Shown here: positions 1 to 8,835 of the stretch, piece after piece
Position numbering within the stretch: position 1 is the stretch's first letter
How the letters are laid out: each line of letters opens with the position of its first letter
DNA from: Longispora fulva
GTDB lineage: Bacteria; Actinomycetota; Actinomycetes; Mycobacteriales; Micromonosporaceae
DNA: 64,000 nucleotides
Direction: 5' to 3'
NCBI RefSeq assembly: GCF_015751905.1
Contig: NZ_JADOUF010000001.1
Location: 2,294,001-2,358,000 of the forward strand
Position numbers and translations under genes: made by a program
The notes under the pieces: generated by a model
Databases searched by the model: none
What the model was told of the DNA's origin: nothing
The model's input: only the letters and a program-made list of their open reading frames with translations

Positions 1-2289
1 GTGCGCGGTTACGGCCTCCTCACGCCGACCCAGCTCGTCATAGGTGACGCCCAGGCTGGTCAGGGTCACCCCCTCCAGCTCCGGGTCGTCGATCTCCCGA
101 CAGATGGCCAACGCCCGCTCGTGATGCGCGACCGCCTGGTCGAGCTCGTCGCGCTGGCCGTGGGCGACGCCCATGAAGTTCAGGAGCCGGGCCCGCAGGC
201 CGTGCGCGCCGAGGCGGCCGGCCGCGTCCGCGCCGAGCCGGCCGCTGCGCAGCCAGTCGTCCCAGTGCTTGGTGACGTCGTAGTAGCTGATCAGCGCGTT
301 GGCGAGCTGGCTGACGAGGTCGGGCCGGGCGTGCGCGGCGGCGGTGTCCATCACGGTCAGGAAGTTGGCGCGCTCGGCCTCGCACCATGCGAGCGCCCCG
401 TCGTAGTCGACGAGGTCGGGCAGGTGGGCGGGCGTCTGGGCCGGGTCCGGGGGGCTCTGCCGCCCCGGCGGGTAGAGCAGGAGGTAGGCGCGGTGCGCGG
501 TGTGCAGGTACCAGCGCAGGACCCGGTCGGCCGCCGCCCGGTGATCGGGGACCGGGCCCGCCGCGCACTCGACGGCCAGTTCCCGGAGAAGATCATGGAA
601 GGTGTACCGGTCGGCAGCCGTCCGCTGGAGCAGGTGCGCGTCCGCGAGCTCGGCGAGCACCCGTGCGGCGTCCGGCGGTGACACGTCGAGCAGCGCCGAC
701 GCGGCCCCTGCGGACACCTCGGCGAGAGAGACGGCTCCGAGCAGCGCGAACAGGATTCGCGCGGTGGGGCTCAGCGCCCGGTAGGACAGCGTGTAGGCGG
801 CCCGGACCGCGTACATCTCGTCACCGTCGGCCGTCAGTGCCGCGAGCCGACCGCCCCGGTCGAGCTCGGCCACGTACCCGCTGATCGAACGCCGGGGCTG
901 ACTGGTCAGGTTCGCGGCCGCGATCCGTAGCGCCAGCGGGAGGTAGGCGCACCGACGGGCCAGCTCGGTCAGCGCCAGGGGCTCGGCGGCGGCCCGCGCG
1001 GGCGGCACTGTCCGGGCCAGCAGCGCGACCGCCTCGTCGGGGGCCAACATGTCGATGGCCACGACCTGGGCGCCGTCTCGGGCCAGCAGGCCCGCGAGGG
1101 GATCGCGGCTGGTGATGAGGGCCAGGCAGCCGGGGCCGGCGGGGAGGAGCGCGCGGACCTGCTCGGCGGTGCGGGCGTTGTCGAGTACGACCAGGATCCG
1201 CCGGTCGGCCAACAGCGACCGGTACAGCGCTGCGGCCTCCTCCCGGTCCGCGGGTACCGCCTCCGGCGGCACGCCCAACGCCCGCAGGAACGCCGCCAGC
1301 ACGTGACCGGGGTCCAGGGGCGCGCTCGGCGCGTAGCCGTTGAGGTTCACGTACAGCTGTCCGTGCGGGTACAGCGCCGCGTGGCGGTGGGCCCAGTGCA
1401 CGGCGAGCGCGGTCTTGCCGGCTCCGGGTGGGCCGGAGATCAGCACCGGCCCGCCGCCGAGTGTCGCGTCGAGCCGGTCGAGGTCGGCTGCGCGGCCGAT
1501 GAACTGCGCGCTGTCGGCCGGCAACTGGCGCGGAACTGCCGGGGCTGCCGGGGCGGCCAGGAGATCCGGGTGGGCGTTGAGGATCCGCAGGTGCAGGGCC
1601 CGTAGCGGCTGGCCGGGGTCGCTGCCCAGCTCGGTGGCCAGGAGGCGGCGGGTGCGGTCGTACTGCTCGAGCGCGTCGGCCTGCCGGCCACTGCGGTACA
1701 ACGCGAGCATGAGTTGGCCGGCGACCCGCTCGTCCAGCGGATGCGCGACGGCCCGCTCATGCAACTCGGCGAGCATCGTGGAGTGCTGACCGGTCCGCAG
1801 CCGCAGATCGTCGCGGTCCAGCTCCGCCGCCAGCCGCTCCCGGTCCAGGGTGTCGCGGACCTCGCCCAGCCAGGGGGTGTCCAGATTCCCGAAGGCCTGG
1901 CCCCGCCACAGCCTCAGGGCCGTGTCGAACAGGTGCAGGGCCCGTTCGTCGCCGACCGCCGCGCGGGCCTCGTCGACCAGCCGGCGGAAGTGGTGCATGT
2001 CGACGGTCACGGGGTCGGCGGTCAGCACGTACCCGCCCGGTCGGCGTTCGATGTCCACGCCGGTGACCTGCAGTGCCCGGCGTAGCCGGGAGAGGTAGCT
2101 GTACAGCGAGCCGTCCACGCTCCGCGGTCGGGCCTGGCCCCAGACCCGGTCGGCCAGCGTGCCCCTCGGAACGGGGTGGTTGGCCTCGACGAGGAGGACG
2201 GCCAGCACGCACTGCTGGCGGATGTGGCCGATGTCGATCCGCTGACCGTGGCTGCGTGCCTCGATCTCCCCGAGCACCCCGAACTCCAT
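1..2289 (-). CDS. AfsR/SARP-type regulator with NB-ARC and TPR domains (3' end outside window)
   Basis: The reading frame is open from an ATG at 2289 to the window edge (763 codons), so the C-terminus is missing. Residues 1-95 form an OmpR-like winged helix (starts MEFGVLGEIEARSHG), followed by a bacterial transcriptional activator domain to about 240 and an NB-ARC ATPase domain with the P-loop GPPGAGKTAL (Lys about 292) and a Walker B-like ILVVLDNA. The visible C-terminal part has helical, TPR-like repeats (LLNFMGVAHGQRDELDQAVAHHERAL). Proteins of this architecture are transcription activators of secondary metabolism or development in actinomycetes. It is transcribed away from the two wall-hydrolase genes, with a 179-bp shared upstream region. 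The family call is firm; the target genes are unknown. Confidence 0.9.
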   Translation of the reverse strand, partial: MEFGVLGEIEARSHGQRIDIGHIRQQCVLAVLLVEANHPVPRGTLADRVWGQARPRSVDGSLYSYLSRLRRALQVTGVDIERRPGGYVLTADPVTVDMHHFRRLVDEARAAVGDERALHLFDTALRLWRGQAFGNLDTPWLGEVRDTLDRERLAAELDRDDLRLRTGQHSTMLAELHERAVAHPLDERVAGQLMLALYRSGRQADALEQYDRTRRLLATELGSDPGQPLRALHLRILNAHPDLLAAPAAPAVPRQLPADSAQFIGRAADLDRLDATLGGGPVLISGPPGAGKTALAVHWAHRHAALYPHGQLYVNLNGYAPSAPLDPGHVLAAFLRALGVPPEAVPADREEAAALYRSLLADRRILVVLDNARTAEQVRALLPAGPGCLALITSRDPLAGLLARDGAQVVAIDMLAPDEAVALLARTVPPARAAAEPLALTELARRCAYLPLALRIAAANLTSQPRRSISGYVAELDRGGRLAALTADGDEMYAVRAAYTLSYRALSPTARILFALLGAVSLAEVSAGAASALLDVSPPDAARVLAELADAHLLQRTAADRYTFHDLLRELAVECAAGPVPDHRAAADRVLRWYLHTAHRAYLLLYPPGRQSPPDPAQTPAHLPDLVDYDGALAWCEAERANFLTVMDTAAAHARPDLVSQLANALISYYDVTKHWDDWLRSGRLGADAAGRLGAHGLRARLLNFMGVAHGQRDELDQAVAHHERALAICREIDDPELEGVTLTSLGVTYDELGRREEAVTAH

Positions 2290-2375
2290 GCCCAGCTCAC
2301 CCTCCCCCGGCGGGCAACAGCCCATAGTGCCAGCTCGTGGCCGGTTTTCAAGATCCGTACAAGTCCGGTCCGACA

Positions 2376-2400
2376 GGCTACGTCCCGTTCGAGCGTAGCC
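2376..2400. promoter_or_regulatory. inverted repeat in divergent region
   Basis: Seven-base arms GGCTACG (2376-2382) and CGTAGCC (2394-2400) are separated by 11 bases, between the SARP start at 2289 and the hydrolase start at 2469. This is a possible operator for either gene. No other evidence supports it. Confidence 0.25.
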
Positions 2401-2468
2401 GGCCGGTCGTCTAGTGGATCGCCGGTAAACGACAGGATTCCGACCGCACTGTGAAAGGACGACAAACC

Positions 2469-3848
2469 GTGAGAGTTTCGTCGAAGAGCGGGCTCGGCCG
2501 GCGAATCGCCGGTGCGCTGCTGATCCTGGCCGCGAGTGCCGGGATCACCGCGATGTCCGCCGCCCCCGCGATGGCCGACACCCGGTCGGGCATCGTCGAC
2601 ACGGCACGGGGCCAGTTAGGTCACGGTCCGTGCAGTCCCAGCTACTACTCCAGTTGCGGTGAGGACTGGTGCGCGGACTTCGCCAAGTGGGTGTGGGCGC
2701 AGAACGGGGTCAACGTCACCGGGCTCAACCCCATGGCGGCCAGTTTCAGGACGTACGGCATCAACAACGGCACCTGGCATCCGCTGGGTGACGGATACGT
2801 GCCGCAGCTCGGCGACGCCATCATGTTCGACTACAACGGGACCGGCATCAGCCACGTCGCGCTCGTCCAGGCGGTCCGCTCGGTCAACGACCTCACCGAG
2901 ATCGGCGGGAACCAAGGCACCGGCAACTGGAGCGCCAACCGGGTGACCGAGTACCGGGTCACCCCGTCCGCCGGGCGCGTCGTCGGCTACACCAGCCCGG
3001 CGGGTATTCCCTCGTCACCGCCGCCGGTGAAGTCAACGCCGATCGCGGTCGGGTCCGACGGTACCCAGATGATCCTCACCTCCGGAGGCACGGTCCTGGC
3101 CAAGCAGGGCGTCGGCCTCTACGGCTGGACGGTCGAGACCGACCCGGGGGTGAAGGCGATCGCGACCAACGGCGGGGTGCAGCTGATCCTCACGGCCGAC
3201 GGCACAGTGCTCGCGAAGGAAGGGATCGGCCTGTACGGCTGGACGGTGGAGAGTGACCCCGGGATCACCGCGATCGCGGTCGGCGGGGACGGGACGCAGC
3301 TGATCCTCGACGCCAGCGGAACGGTGTGGGCGAAGAAGGGCGTCGGCCTGTACGGCTGGACCCAGGAGACCGACGCCGTGGTCAAGGCCATCGCGGTCGG
3401 CACCGACGGAACCCAGATGATCCTCGCCGCCGACGGCACGGTGCTGGCCAAGCAGGGCATCGGCCTCTACGGCTGGACGGTCGAGTCCGACGCCGTGGTC
3501 AAGTCCATCGCCACCAACGGCGGAGTGCAGGTGGCCCTGGCGGCCGACGGCACCGTCCTGGCGAAGCAGGGCATCGGGCTGTACGGCTGGACGGTGGAGA
3601 GCGACCCGGGGATCACCGCGATCGCGGTCGGCAGCGACGGCACCCAGCTGATCCGGGATGGTTCGGGCCAGGCCCTGGCGAAGAGCACCATCGGCCTGTA
3701 TGGCTGGACCCTCGAGACCGACGCCGTCGTCGCCGCCGTCGCGACCAACGCCGGAGTCCAGCTGATCCTCGACAACTCCGGACATGTTTCGGCCAAGCAG
3801 GCCATCGGCCTCTACGGCTGGACCCTCGAAAGCGACCCGATCAGCTGA
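2469..3848 (+). CDS. secreted CHAP-domain peptidoglycan hydrolase with seven C-terminal repeats
   Basis: Start chosen at GTG 2469, with AAAGGAC just upstream; GTG 2451 is in frame but would place that site inside the gene. The N-terminus is a signal peptide (positive RR, hydrophobic ALLILAASAG, cleavage near AMA-DT, residue 37). A CHAP domain follows, with the likely nucleophile Cys68 in EDWCADFAKWVW, His129 in SHVALV and an acidic/amide residue near 144-148. CHAP enzymes cut the peptide part of peptidoglycan. Residues about 190-459 are seven 38-39-residue repeats, each with GLYGW and a GTVLAK-like strand, most simply a seven-bladed propeller. The repeat cassette is shared with the next gene. 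What it binds is unknown; a wall or sugar ligand is an inference. Confidence 0.88.
   Translation: MRVSSKSGLGRRIAGALLILAASAGITAMSAAPAMADTRSGIVDTARGQLGHGPCSPSYYSSCGEDWCADFAKWVWAQNGVNVTGLNPMAASFRTYGINNGTWHPLGDGYVPQLGDAIMFDYNGTGISHVALVQAVRSVNDLTEIGGNQGTGNWSANRVTEYRVTPSAGRVVGYTSPAGIPSSPPPVKSTPIAVGSDGTQMILTSGGTVLAKQGVGLYGWTVETDPGVKAIATNGGVQLILTADGTVLAKEGIGLYGWTVESDPGITAIAVGGDGTQLILDASGTVWAKKGVGLYGWTQETDAVVKAIAVGTDGTQMILAADGTVLAKQGIGLYGWTVESDAVVKSIATNGGVQVALAADGTVLAKQGIGLYGWTVESDPGITAIAVGSDGTQLIRDGSGQALAKSTIGLYGWTLETDAVVAAVATNAGVQLILDNSGHVSAKQAIGLYGWTLESDPIS
3041..3848 (+). repeat. seven-unit coding repeat, copy 1
   Basis: This 808-bp segment encodes seven tandem units of 38/39 codons that alternate NGGVQ and GxDGTQ variants. 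It is nearly identical at DNA level, and exactly equal in length, to 4499-5306. Recent duplication or gene conversion is the likely cause. Confidence 0.85.
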
Positions 3849-3896
3849 TCCGCCGGCTCCTCGTTCACGACATCAGACCAGAGGAATGAACCAGAC

Positions 3897-5306
3897 ATGC
3901 ATCAGTTGATCTTCCGGCGACGCGCGTCGCGGGCACGCACCGCACTGGCCGCACTGTGCCTCACGCTGATCGGCGTCGCCGGTGCCAGCGCGGTGGACGC
4001 CCCGGCCCGGGCGTCCACCCAGACCGACTTCATCGCCGTGGCGGGCCCGGCGGCGCAACGCGGCCAGGTCGAATACCAGGTGCCCGCGTCCGTCACCGTC
4101 GCGCAGGCGATCCTGGAGTCCAGCTGGGGCCAGAGCAATCTCAGCGTCCGGGACAAGAACTACTTCGGGATCAAGTGCGCCACCGCGAACGACCCGGGTC
4201 CGATCGCGGTCGGGTGCCGTCCGTACCCGACCGAGGAGTGCGTGCCGGCGCCCTGCCATACAGTGACCGCCAGCTTCCGGAGCTACGCCTCCATGGAGGA
4301 CTCGTTCCGCGACCACGGCAAGCTCCTGCGGGAGTCGGCCCGCTACGCCAACGCGTTCAAGTACACCACCGACCCGGACCGGTTCATCTACGAGGTGTGG
4401 AAGGCCGGCTACGCCACCGACCCGGCCTACCCGGGCAAGGTCACGAAGTTGATGCGTGACTATGACCTGTACCGGTTCAACGCGATCACGTCCTCGCCGA
4501 TCGCCGTCGGGTCCGACGGCACCCAGATGATCCTCACCTCCGGGGGCACGGTCCTGGCCAAGCAGGGCATCGGCCTCTACGGCTGGACCGTGGAGACCGA
4601 CCCGGGGGTGAAGGCGATCGCGACCAGCGGCGGGGTGCAGATGATCCTCACCGCCGACGGCACGGTGCTGGCCAAGACGGGCATCGGGCTCTACGGCTGG
4701 ACCGTCGAGTCCGACCCGGGGATCACCGCGATCGCGGTCGGCGGCGACGGGACCCAGCTGATCCTCGACGCAAGCGGGACGGTCTGGGCGAAGAAGGGCG
4801 TCGGCCTGTACGGCTGGACACAGGAGACCGACGCCGTGGTCAAGGCGATCGCGGTCGGATCCGACGGCACCCAGATGATTCTCACCACCGACGGCACGGT
4901 CCTGGCCAAGCAGGGCATCGGCCTGTACGACTGGACCGTGGAGAGCGACCCGGGGGTCACGGCGATCGCCACCAACGGTGGCGTGCAGGTAATCCTCACC
5001 ACCGGTGGCTCGGTGCTCGCGAAGCAGGGGATCGGCCTCTACGGCTGGACGGTGGAGTCCGATCCGGGGATCACCGCGATCGCGGTCGGCAACGACGGCA
5101 CCCAGCTGATCCGCGACGGCGCAGGGAAGGTCCTGGCCAAGAAGAGCATCGGGTTGTACGACTGGACCGTGGAGAGCGACGCGGTGGTCGCCGCCGTCGC
5201 GACCAACGCCGGAGTCCAACTGATCCTCGACAACTCCGGACACGTCCTGGCCAAGGACACCATCGGGCTCTACGGCTGGACGGTGGAAAGCGACCCGATC
5301 CGGTAG
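3897..5306 (+). CDS. secreted glucosaminidase (GH73-like) with seven C-terminal repeats
   Basis: The ATG at 3897 follows a GAGGA at 3881-3885; an ATG at 3886 is in another frame and stops after seven codons. Residues 1-39 form a signal peptide. Residues 43-195 match bacterial mannosyl-glycoprotein endo-beta-N-acetylglucosaminidase domains, with Glu74 of AQAILESSWGQSN as the likely catalytic acid, plus NYFGIK and SFRSYASMEDSFRDHG motifs. The catalytic domain resembles that of GsmA-type hydrolases that release sporangiospores in Actinoplanes (family resemblance only). Residues 200-469 are seven GLYGW/GLYDW repeats shared with the upstream gene. It lies 48 bp downstream of the CHAP gene, so the two are probably co-transcribed and cut glycan and peptide bonds together. 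Confidence 0.88.
   Translation: MHQLIFRRRASRARTALAALCLTLIGVAGASAVDAPARASTQTDFIAVAGPAAQRGQVEYQVPASVTVAQAILESSWGQSNLSVRDKNYFGIKCATANDPGPIAVGCRPYPTEECVPAPCHTVTASFRSYASMEDSFRDHGKLLRESARYANAFKYTTDPDRFIYEVWKAGYATDPAYPGKVTKLMRDYDLYRFNAITSSPIAVGSDGTQMILTSGGTVLAKQGIGLYGWTVETDPGVKAIATSGGVQMILTADGTVLAKTGIGLYGWTVESDPGITAIAVGGDGTQLILDASGTVWAKKGVGLYGWTQETDAVVKAIAVGSDGTQMILTTDGTVLAKQGIGLYDWTVESDPGVTAIATNGGVQVILTTGGSVLAKQGIGLYGWTVESDPGITAIAVGNDGTQLIRDGAGKVLAKKSIGLYDWTVESDAVVAAVATNAGVQLILDNSGHVLAKDTIGLYGWTVESDPIR
4499..5306 (+). repeat. seven-unit coding repeat, copy 2
   Basis: Second copy of the 808-bp cassette at 3041-3848, with no length difference and scattered substitutions. Two units read GLYDW rather than GLYGW. 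Confidence 0.85.
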
Positions 5307-5522
5307 GGCGGGACGGATGGGCGGCTCCGCGTCAGCGCGGGGCCGCCCGACGCGTTGGCCACCGGCCGCAGCCGAGTTCAAACACCACCGCGCGGCCAGG
5401 GCCGGGTACGCCGACGGCTGCGTGGCCACCATGCCGACCCGCGCGTCGGAGTTCGGCTACCCGCCCCGGCGACGGCTCACGACACGCTAATTTTGGGGCA
5501 CCCGTCAGCAGAGGAGAGCCCC

Positions 5523-6104
5523 GTGGGCAAGGTGGTCATGTACAGCTCGGTGTCCGTGGACGGCTTCGTCGCGGACGACAATGACCAGCCCGGACCGCTG
5601 TTTGACTGGTTGACCAGCGGTGACGTCCCGTTGGACGAGAGCGGCGTGCTGAAGGTGTCGCGGACGTCCTACGACTACACCCGGCCGTACTGGGACCAGA
5701 TCGGGGCGACACTCGTCGGCCGGCACGTGTTCGACATGACGGACGGCTGGGACGGGAAGCCTCCGGGCGGGATCGACCACGTGGTCGTCGTGACGCACCG
5801 GCCGGCGCCTGAGGGCTGGGACCCCGAGGCGCCGTTTCACTTCGTCGACGGGGTCGAGGCGGCCATGGCCAAGGCGCAGGAGCTCGCGGGTGACCGCACG
5901 GTCGAGGTCGCCGCCGGTGACGTCGGTGGCCAGGTGCTCGCCGCGGGCCTGGTCGACGAGGTGCGGATGGACGTCGTACCCGTCGTGTTCGGGTCCGGCA
6001 AGCGCTACTTCGGGTCGGTCCACGCGCAGCACCTGCTGGAGGATCCTGACGTGGTGATGCAGGGCAACCGGGTGCTTCACGTGCGCTATCAGGTGCGCCG
6101 TTGA
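5523..6104 (+). CDS. dihydrofolate reductase-family (RibD C-terminal-like) protein
   Basis: GTG at 5523 follows GAGGAGA at good spacing; the frame is open further upstream but without family similarity. The 193-residue product starts GKVVMYSSVSVDGFVADDND, the standard first strand of actinobacterial RibD-C/DHFR-like reductases. It continues with LVGRHVFDMTDGW, VVVVTHRPAPEGW, a helix after FVDGVEAAMAKA and the C-terminal DVVPVVFGSGKRYFG segment. Such proteins bind NADPH; the substrate is unknown. It is a single gene, converging on eccE with a 30-bp gap. Confidence 0.85.
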   Translation: MGKVVMYSSVSVDGFVADDNDQPGPLFDWLTSGDVPLDESGVLKVSRTSYDYTRPYWDQIGATLVGRHVFDMTDGWDGKPPGGIDHVVVVTHRPAPEGWDPEAPFHFVDGVEAAMAKAQELAGDRTVEVAAGDVGGQVLAAGLVDEVRMDVVPVVFGSGKRYFGSVHAQHLLEDPDVVMQGNRVLHVRYQVRR

Positions 6105-6134
6105 GCGATCTGTGACCGCTCCCGCCGGGGCGGA

Positions 6135-7112
6135 TCAAATCCCGAGTGGAAGAGTGCTGGCCAGGGCGCGCAGATGCCGGCCGTCGTGCGGGGTCAGGAC
6201 GATGCCCTCGGCCTGGGCGACCCGGGTCAGGGTCAGGACGGCGCGCTCCAGGTCGCCCCGGGTCGGCGCGGCGGCGCGCAGGGTCGCCGTCGATGAGCCG
6301 TCCCGCCGGGCGATGACCGCGATCGTCACCGCGGCCTGCGGCACGGCCGTCAGCAGTCGCTGGGTCAGGCGCGCCCCGGCCGGTCCGGGCAGGTCGGCCC
6401 ACTCCCCCAGGTGGTACGTCGCCTGCGCCACTGTCCCGCTCGACCAGTGCCCCCATTCCTCTCGGATCCGGCCCCGGCCCCCGTTGACGTGGGCAAGGGC
6501 CGCCAGGGTGCCGAGTAGTTCGTGCTCCGGCAGGCCACGGGCGGGCACGCCGGCTCGGCGGAGTTGCCGGCTGACCCGCCGGACCGCGTTGGCCAGGGCC
6601 GTGCGCACCTCCGGGTCGGCGTGACTGTCCACGGTGCGCGGTGTGTGCAGGGCGATCCAGCTCCTGGGTGGCCGGTCACCGCCGACGTGGTACACGACCT
6701 GGACCATGAGCGGCTGGCCGCTGTCCGGGGGCAGCAGGGCGGCGGGCTCGGGCACCGGACCGGTGGGGCGGAGCACGGCCGTCATCCCGGTACGCAGGCT
6801 GAGCATGCAGATGTCGTCCTCGGCGCCGCCGGTGGCCTCCGGGGCCAGGAGGTACAGCAGTTCGCGGCCGGCCACGGCGGGAACCCCGAGATCACGGGTG
6901 CGGGCCCGGAACAGGAAACTCGCGGCGGCCGGTGCCCAGGCGTACAGGAACCGGCCCCGGATCCGCGCCGACGTGACCACGACGGCGGCCACCGCCGCGA
7001 GAGCGACCCCGACGGCCGTGGGCCACGGCCGGCCCACCGCCAGCACGACAGCGACAGCCGCGAGTTGCCAGCCCATGACCTGCGGGATACCTACGATGCG
7101 CCCGATTCGCAC
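6135..7112 (-). CDS. eccE: type VII secretion protein EccE
   Basis: This 325-residue product starts at GTG 7112. Two adjacent N-terminal membrane segments (about 14-30 and 33-49) are followed by a soluble alpha/beta domain that carries ARTRDLGVPAV and a long C-terminal part, the layout of the EccE family, whose members are peripheral subunits of the ESX membrane complex. The length is within the lower range of the family. It is separated from the other ecc genes by the regulatory block and points away from them; the 60-bp gap to the divergent small secreted protein probably holds both promoters. EccE is the least conserved core subunit, so this call rests on topology, N-terminal pattern and context. 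Confidence 0.78.
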   Translation of the reverse strand: MRIGRIVGIPQVMGWQLAAVAVVLAVGRPWPTAVGVALAAVAAVVVTSARIRGRFLYAWAPAAASFLFRARTRDLGVPAVAGRELLYLLAPEATGGAEDDICMLSLRTGMTAVLRPTGPVPEPAALLPPDSGQPLMVQVVYHVGGDRPPRSWIALHTPRTVDSHADPEVRTALANAVRRVSRQLRRAGVPARGLPEHELLGTLAALAHVNGGRGRIREEWGHWSSGTVAQATYHLGEWADLPGPAGARLTQRLLTAVPQAAVTIAVIARRDGSSTATLRAAAPTRGDLERAVLTLTRVAQAEGIVLTPHDGRHLRALASTLPLGI

Positions 7113-7172
7113 TACGATGCCTCCTCATGCCCCTGGGACATCCCAGCTTCCCGGCGAGAGGGTGAGGTTTCG

Positions 7173-7592
7173 ATGACACGACGCTGGCGCTACCTCCTGG
7201 CGGCGGTCGTCGTGCTCGCGGTCGCCGTGCTGGTGGCCCGGTGCGGCGGGCCGGAGCTCCTGCCTGTCGGGCCGCGCGGCGACCTGGTCATCGCGGGCCG
7301 GGTGACTCTGGAACCGGCGACGCCGGCGGTGGGCCGGGTGATCCGGGCCAGGATCACGGTCAGCGCGGACCGGAGCGTGACGTTGCGCAGGCTGGCGGTG
7401 CGGATGCGCGCCGAGACCGGCGGCTACGCCGACTTCCCGCCGTTGACGGACGTGGCGCTGGGCCCGGCCGAGCGGGAGTTCACCGTGGAGCTGGTGCTGG
7501 ACAAGCCGGGAGAGTACAGCTATTTCCTCGCCTACCAACTCGACGGCGACTGGGTGAGCCTGCCGCCCTGGCAGCAGGTCACCGTCCGCTGA
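7173..7592 (+). CDS. small membrane-anchored or secreted protein, unknown function
   Basis: The ATG at 7173 follows GAGGTTTCG; the frame is open far upstream but as antisense of eccE. The 139-residue product has one N-terminal hydrophobic segment (about 7-22) and a Cys at about 24. The Cys is not in a good lipobox because Arg precedes it. The rest is predicted as beta-rich, with alternating hydrophobics (RITVSADRSVTLRRLAVRMRA, LVLDKPGEYSYFLAYQL), like an Ig-type sandwich. It is divergent from eccE and overlaps the end of the histidine kinase by 14 bp. No family is recognised; an extracytoplasmic role in the secretion system is a guess from position. Confidence 0.6.
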   Translation: MTRRWRYLLAAVVVLAVAVLVARCGGPELLPVGPRGDLVIAGRVTLEPATPAVGRVIRARITVSADRSVTLRRLAVRMRAETGGYADFPPLTDVALGPAEREFTVELVLDKPGEYSYFLAYQLDGDWVSLPPWQQVTVR

Positions 7593-8835
7593 CCGGCAGC
7601 GTCAGCTCGAAGATTGCGCCGCCCTCGTCGGCGTTGTACACCGACAGCCGGCCGCCGTGCGCCTCTGCCACCCAGCGCACGATCGACAGCCCCAGCCCGG
7701 AGGAGCCGCCGGTGCTGCTGAACCGGTCGAACGCCTCCCCCGCCGCCGCCGGGTCGATGCCCGGCCCGTGGTCGGCGACCGTGACCGTGCCACCGGCGAC
7801 GGTGATGTGCACGATGGCGGCGGAGCCTGGCTGTCGGCCGTAGCGGACCGCGTTGTCGAGCAGGTTGCCGATCGCGCGTTGCAGCAGGGCGGGGTCGGCG
7901 TCCACCTTGGTCGGCGCGGCGGTCACCGTCACCTGTGCGCCCTCGGTCGGGCTGCCGTCCACCACTCCGGCGACGAGCTGGTCCAGCCAGACCGGCTGGA
8001 TCGTGAGCTGCTCGACCCCGGCGGCGAGCCGGGCCCGTACCAGCAGGTCGTCGATGATGCCACCCATCCTGGCCGCGAGCCGGACGGTGCGGGGCAGCAG
8101 GTCGGCGCGTTCGGTCGGGTGCGCCAGGGCGGTCTCGGCGAGGGCGCGCAGCGCCGCGACCGGGGTACGAAGGTCGTGCGCGGTCTCGGCGAGCAGGATC
8201 TCCTGCTGTTGCAGTGCGGCCGCGGCGGGCCGGATCGCCCGGCCGGACAGCAGGTAGCCGGCCACGCCGAGCCCGCCGATCAGCAGCAGGCAGCCGGCAC
8301 AGACGAGCAGGACCAGCTGGTCGTGGCGTTCCTGTTCGGGGCGGGTGTCGGCGACCGCGACCACCGCGCCGATGTAGTTGCGGCCCGTCCGGTCCAGCAG
8401 TGGCTCCACCCGGACCCGGACCAGCTCGCCGTGCACTCCGCGCTGGTAGCCGACCGCGGTCCGGCCGGTGCGGACCGCCTCGGTGGCCATGCCGTTGAGC
8501 ACCCCGATGTCCATGGGCACGCACACGTGCCGCGACACGTGCGCCTTGAACGCGGGGGCCCCGCCCGGCAGGATCGCGAACTGCGGGCAGGACTCGTTGA
8601 GCACGTCCGCGGTGACCAGGCTCAGGTCGATGGTGCCGTCGAAGCCGACCAGCCGGCTGATCGAGGAGGTGACCCGGTGCAGTTCGGCGTCGGTGCGGGC
8701 CACAGCGCGTTCACCGTCGCGGCCGATCTCGAACCAGGCGAAGCCGATCAGTCCGACCGCGTTCATCACCGTGAACAGCGCGGTCAGGACCCAGCGCAGC
8801 CGTCGTAGCCGGTCGGCCGAGGACGAGCCGGTCAT
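7579..8835 (-). CDS. sensor histidine kinase
   Basis: The ATG at 8835 overlaps the stop of the upstream response regulator by 4 bp. The 418-residue product has membrane segments at about 13-35 and 174-198 that enclose an extracellular sensor of some 140 residues with three cysteines (83, 105 and elsewhere). A HAMP-like linker and the H-box AETAHDLRTPVAAL (phospho-acceptor His220) follow. The ATPase part has N-box LLDNAVRYG (Asn328), G1 VADHGPGID and G2 SGLGLSIV. All catalytic boxes are present. It forms a two-component pair with the regulator at 8832-9491. The signal is unknown; the position inside the secretion locus suggests envelope sensing. Confidence 0.93.
   Translation of the reverse strand: MTGSSSADRLRRLRWVLTALFTVMNAVGLIGFAWFEIGRDGERAVARTDAELHRVTSSISRLVGFDGTIDLSLVTADVLNESCPQFAILPGGAPAFKAHVSRHVCVPMDIGVLNGMATEAVRTGRTAVGYQRGVHGELVRVRVEPLLDRTGRNYIGAVVAVADTRPEQERHDQLVLLVCAGCLLLIGGLGVAGYLLSGRAIRPAAAALQQQEILLAETAHDLRTPVAALRALAETALAHPTERADLLPRTVRLAARMGGIIDDLLVRARLAAGVEQLTIQPVWLDQLVAGVVDGSPTEGAQVTVTAAPTKVDADPALLQRAIGNLLDNAVRYGRQPGSAAIVHITVAGGTVTVADHGPGIDPAAAGEAFDRFSSTGGSSGLGLSIVRWVAEAHGGRLSVYNADEGGAIFELTLPVSGR

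Noticed and set aside
3041-5306. CRISPR-like regular repeats
   Set aside because: The units are in-frame 114-117-bp coding repeats without unique spacers; no cas genes are present.
3873-5432. 519-codon frame on the minus strand with repeats
   Set aside because: Its repetitive look is only the complement of the seven-unit cassette in the glucosaminidase gene.
6112-6624. Plus-strand frame after the reductase gene
   Set aside because: Antisense of eccE with no homology pattern.
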